A stretch of DNA of 64,000 nucleotides, taken from contig CM076270.1 of the NCBI GenBank assembly GCA_038380795.1, positions 9,113,001 through 9,177,000 on the forward strand. Reading direction: 5' to 3'. A program made the translations under genes and the position numbers. The notes beneath the pieces were generated by a model. That model ran no database searches, had not been told where the DNA came from, and saw nothing but the letters and a program-made list of their open reading frames with translations. This document shows, one piece after another, positions 62,801 through 64,000 of the stretch (positions within the stretch are counted from its first letter, which is position 1; every line of letters starts with the position of its first letter). The DNA comes from Pyrocephalus nanus (taxonomy: Eukaryota > Chordata > Aves > Passeriformes > Tyrannidae).

Positions 62801-64000
62801 GGCACTGGAGACAAAGAGGGCCTTGTGCAAAAGTTTGTAGATTTTGCATCCATCCAAACACTAAAAGCAAGAGTTGATTTTTTTTCTCTTCTGTTCAGAC
62901 AAGTTGTTTGGGAAACTGGTTTGTGCCAAAGACGCAGGCTAAACCATCCCTGTTGATGCTTCAGGGTGTAAATCTACAGCACACAGTAGGGGAATCTGAC
63001 ATTTATGGGGTTAGATTTGGAAAAAAAAAATATTATCTGCTGCACCAACATACACATTTGGGGAAACTATTTCTGTACTTTTGAGGAAGTTTAGAAAGTC
63101 TTGGACAAGCAGGAGGTGAGACAACAGGAAATGTTTGTTGTCTCTGCAGTGGAAGGGCTGGCATGTATCAAAATCAACCAAAAGGGAGATGGGTCAGAAG
63201 AGCCAGAGGGGGTTGCACTGCACATGCCTGGTTGGTAAGCTGTGCCTCATAATGGGATGTTATGTATTTATTTCTCTTTTCAGCAGTTGGATAGATTTTC
63301 AGCAGGAAAATTACTTTAGTGTTGTTTGATAGCAGTACATTGTTTCTGGTTTGTCCTGCTCTCACAAACTTTTCTAATGCATCTGCTATCACGTGCTATC
63401 AGAAATGGAACAAGAGACCATCTAAACGTTCACCTGACACACTATGGCTGTGTGAAAGTTTTGTAAAACTCAGAATTAAAATAGCTTCACATTTATCTTC
63501 ATCGAGAACATTTATTGTCATAATCTTACATTTTCCATTTGAACAATTTGCTCTTCTTTCAGACAGTGCCCTGACCAAGTGCCTGCTGAGACTTAACTGG
63601 GGAGACTAGATGCTCATCTAAACAATTGTAATCCTGGAGTATGAGCCAAAATGCATTAATGTTACTCATTTTTCTCTGATTAAAAGGTTTGCCTCTGGAA
63701 TTTTTCAAAGCTTAATTTACTCATTTGCAAAATATCTTCAGGTGAGAAAAAAAGCATTGTGAACAGGAAATCAGATTTTCTTTAGTACTAGAACAAAATT
63801 TCATGGTAAAAAAAGAGAGAATATGCTAATTGAATTAGGGCTACACACACTTCCTTTAACACATTGTTAAGGAGCCATTTGTCATCGGATATGAGATCTG
63901 TATCCAACTCCATGCTCTCAGGGCTGCCTTGAACTGGGAACAGGGGTAACCCAAGACAAGGAAATCCCTCCCCATAAAATCCTTGTGCCATAAATGTTAT
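59863..64000. other. 3' flank of gene D, no gene recognised
   Basis: About 4.1 kb without P450 exons, RNA genes or clear transposons. Short TTTG repeats occur near 60060-60078. Open frames are all under 120 aa with no recognised motif. The array may end here or continue beyond the window. Confidence 0.45.

Noticed and set aside
1..64000. CRISPR arrays, operons, bacterial-type systems or tRNA/rRNA genes
   Set aside because: None seen. Intron-split genes and vertebrate repeats show this is animal nuclear DNA, and the short repeats are microsatellites.

Overview
This is a window of vertebrate, almost certainly avian, nuclear DNA. Two things show it: coding is split into short exons with GT-AG introns, and the repeats are CR1 LINEs of the bird/reptile type (one has the ATTCTATG-repeat 3' end and an ORF1 with a GDSL esterase motif) together with avian-style endogenous retroviral LTRs. 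The species cannot be fixed from the sequence.

The protein-coding content is a head-to-tail array of cytochrome P450 family 2 genes, all on the + strand, best described as CYP2J-like (the avian CYP2J cluster). Gene A contributes only its last exon (284-462). Gene B (3892-15082), gene C (20618-33653) and gene D (49810-59316) are complete. Each has nine exons of exactly 171, 163, 150, 161, 177, 142, 188, 142 and 179 bp, all with GT/AG borders, and each encodes 490 aa. All three have an N-terminal ER anchor, a Pro-rich hinge, the WKQQRRF helix-C motif, the I-helix oxygen-activation motif, the ExxR of helix K and the Cys heme loop. By hand comparison A and B form one related pair and C and D another.

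Layout: 1-735 is the end of gene A; 735-3891 is spacer; 3892-15311 is gene B, with a damaged 3.1-kb sense CR1 in intron 3; 15312-20530 is spacer with two LTR-like segments in opposite orientations; 20531-34103 is gene C, with an antisense CR1 tail in intron 3 and a 1324-bp antisense solo LTR flanked by a perfect 5-bp duplication in intron 4; 34104-49809 is a 15.7-kb gene desert with an antisense CR1 fragment and a CCTT/CCCT microsatellite; 49810-59814 is gene D; 59815-64000 is spacer with no recognised gene.

The genes presumably make microsomal monooxygenases acting on fatty acids, retinoid/carotenoid-type lipids or xenobiotics. This locus family includes the avian red-carotenoid ketolase CYP2J19, but I cannot assign any copy here to it. 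The strongest unusual signal is exon 9 of genes C and D. It is about 98% identical in nucleotides while the neighbouring exon 8 is only about 76% identical, and the similarity stops a few bases after the stop codon. This points to a recent, short gene-conversion event over the heme-binding exon.
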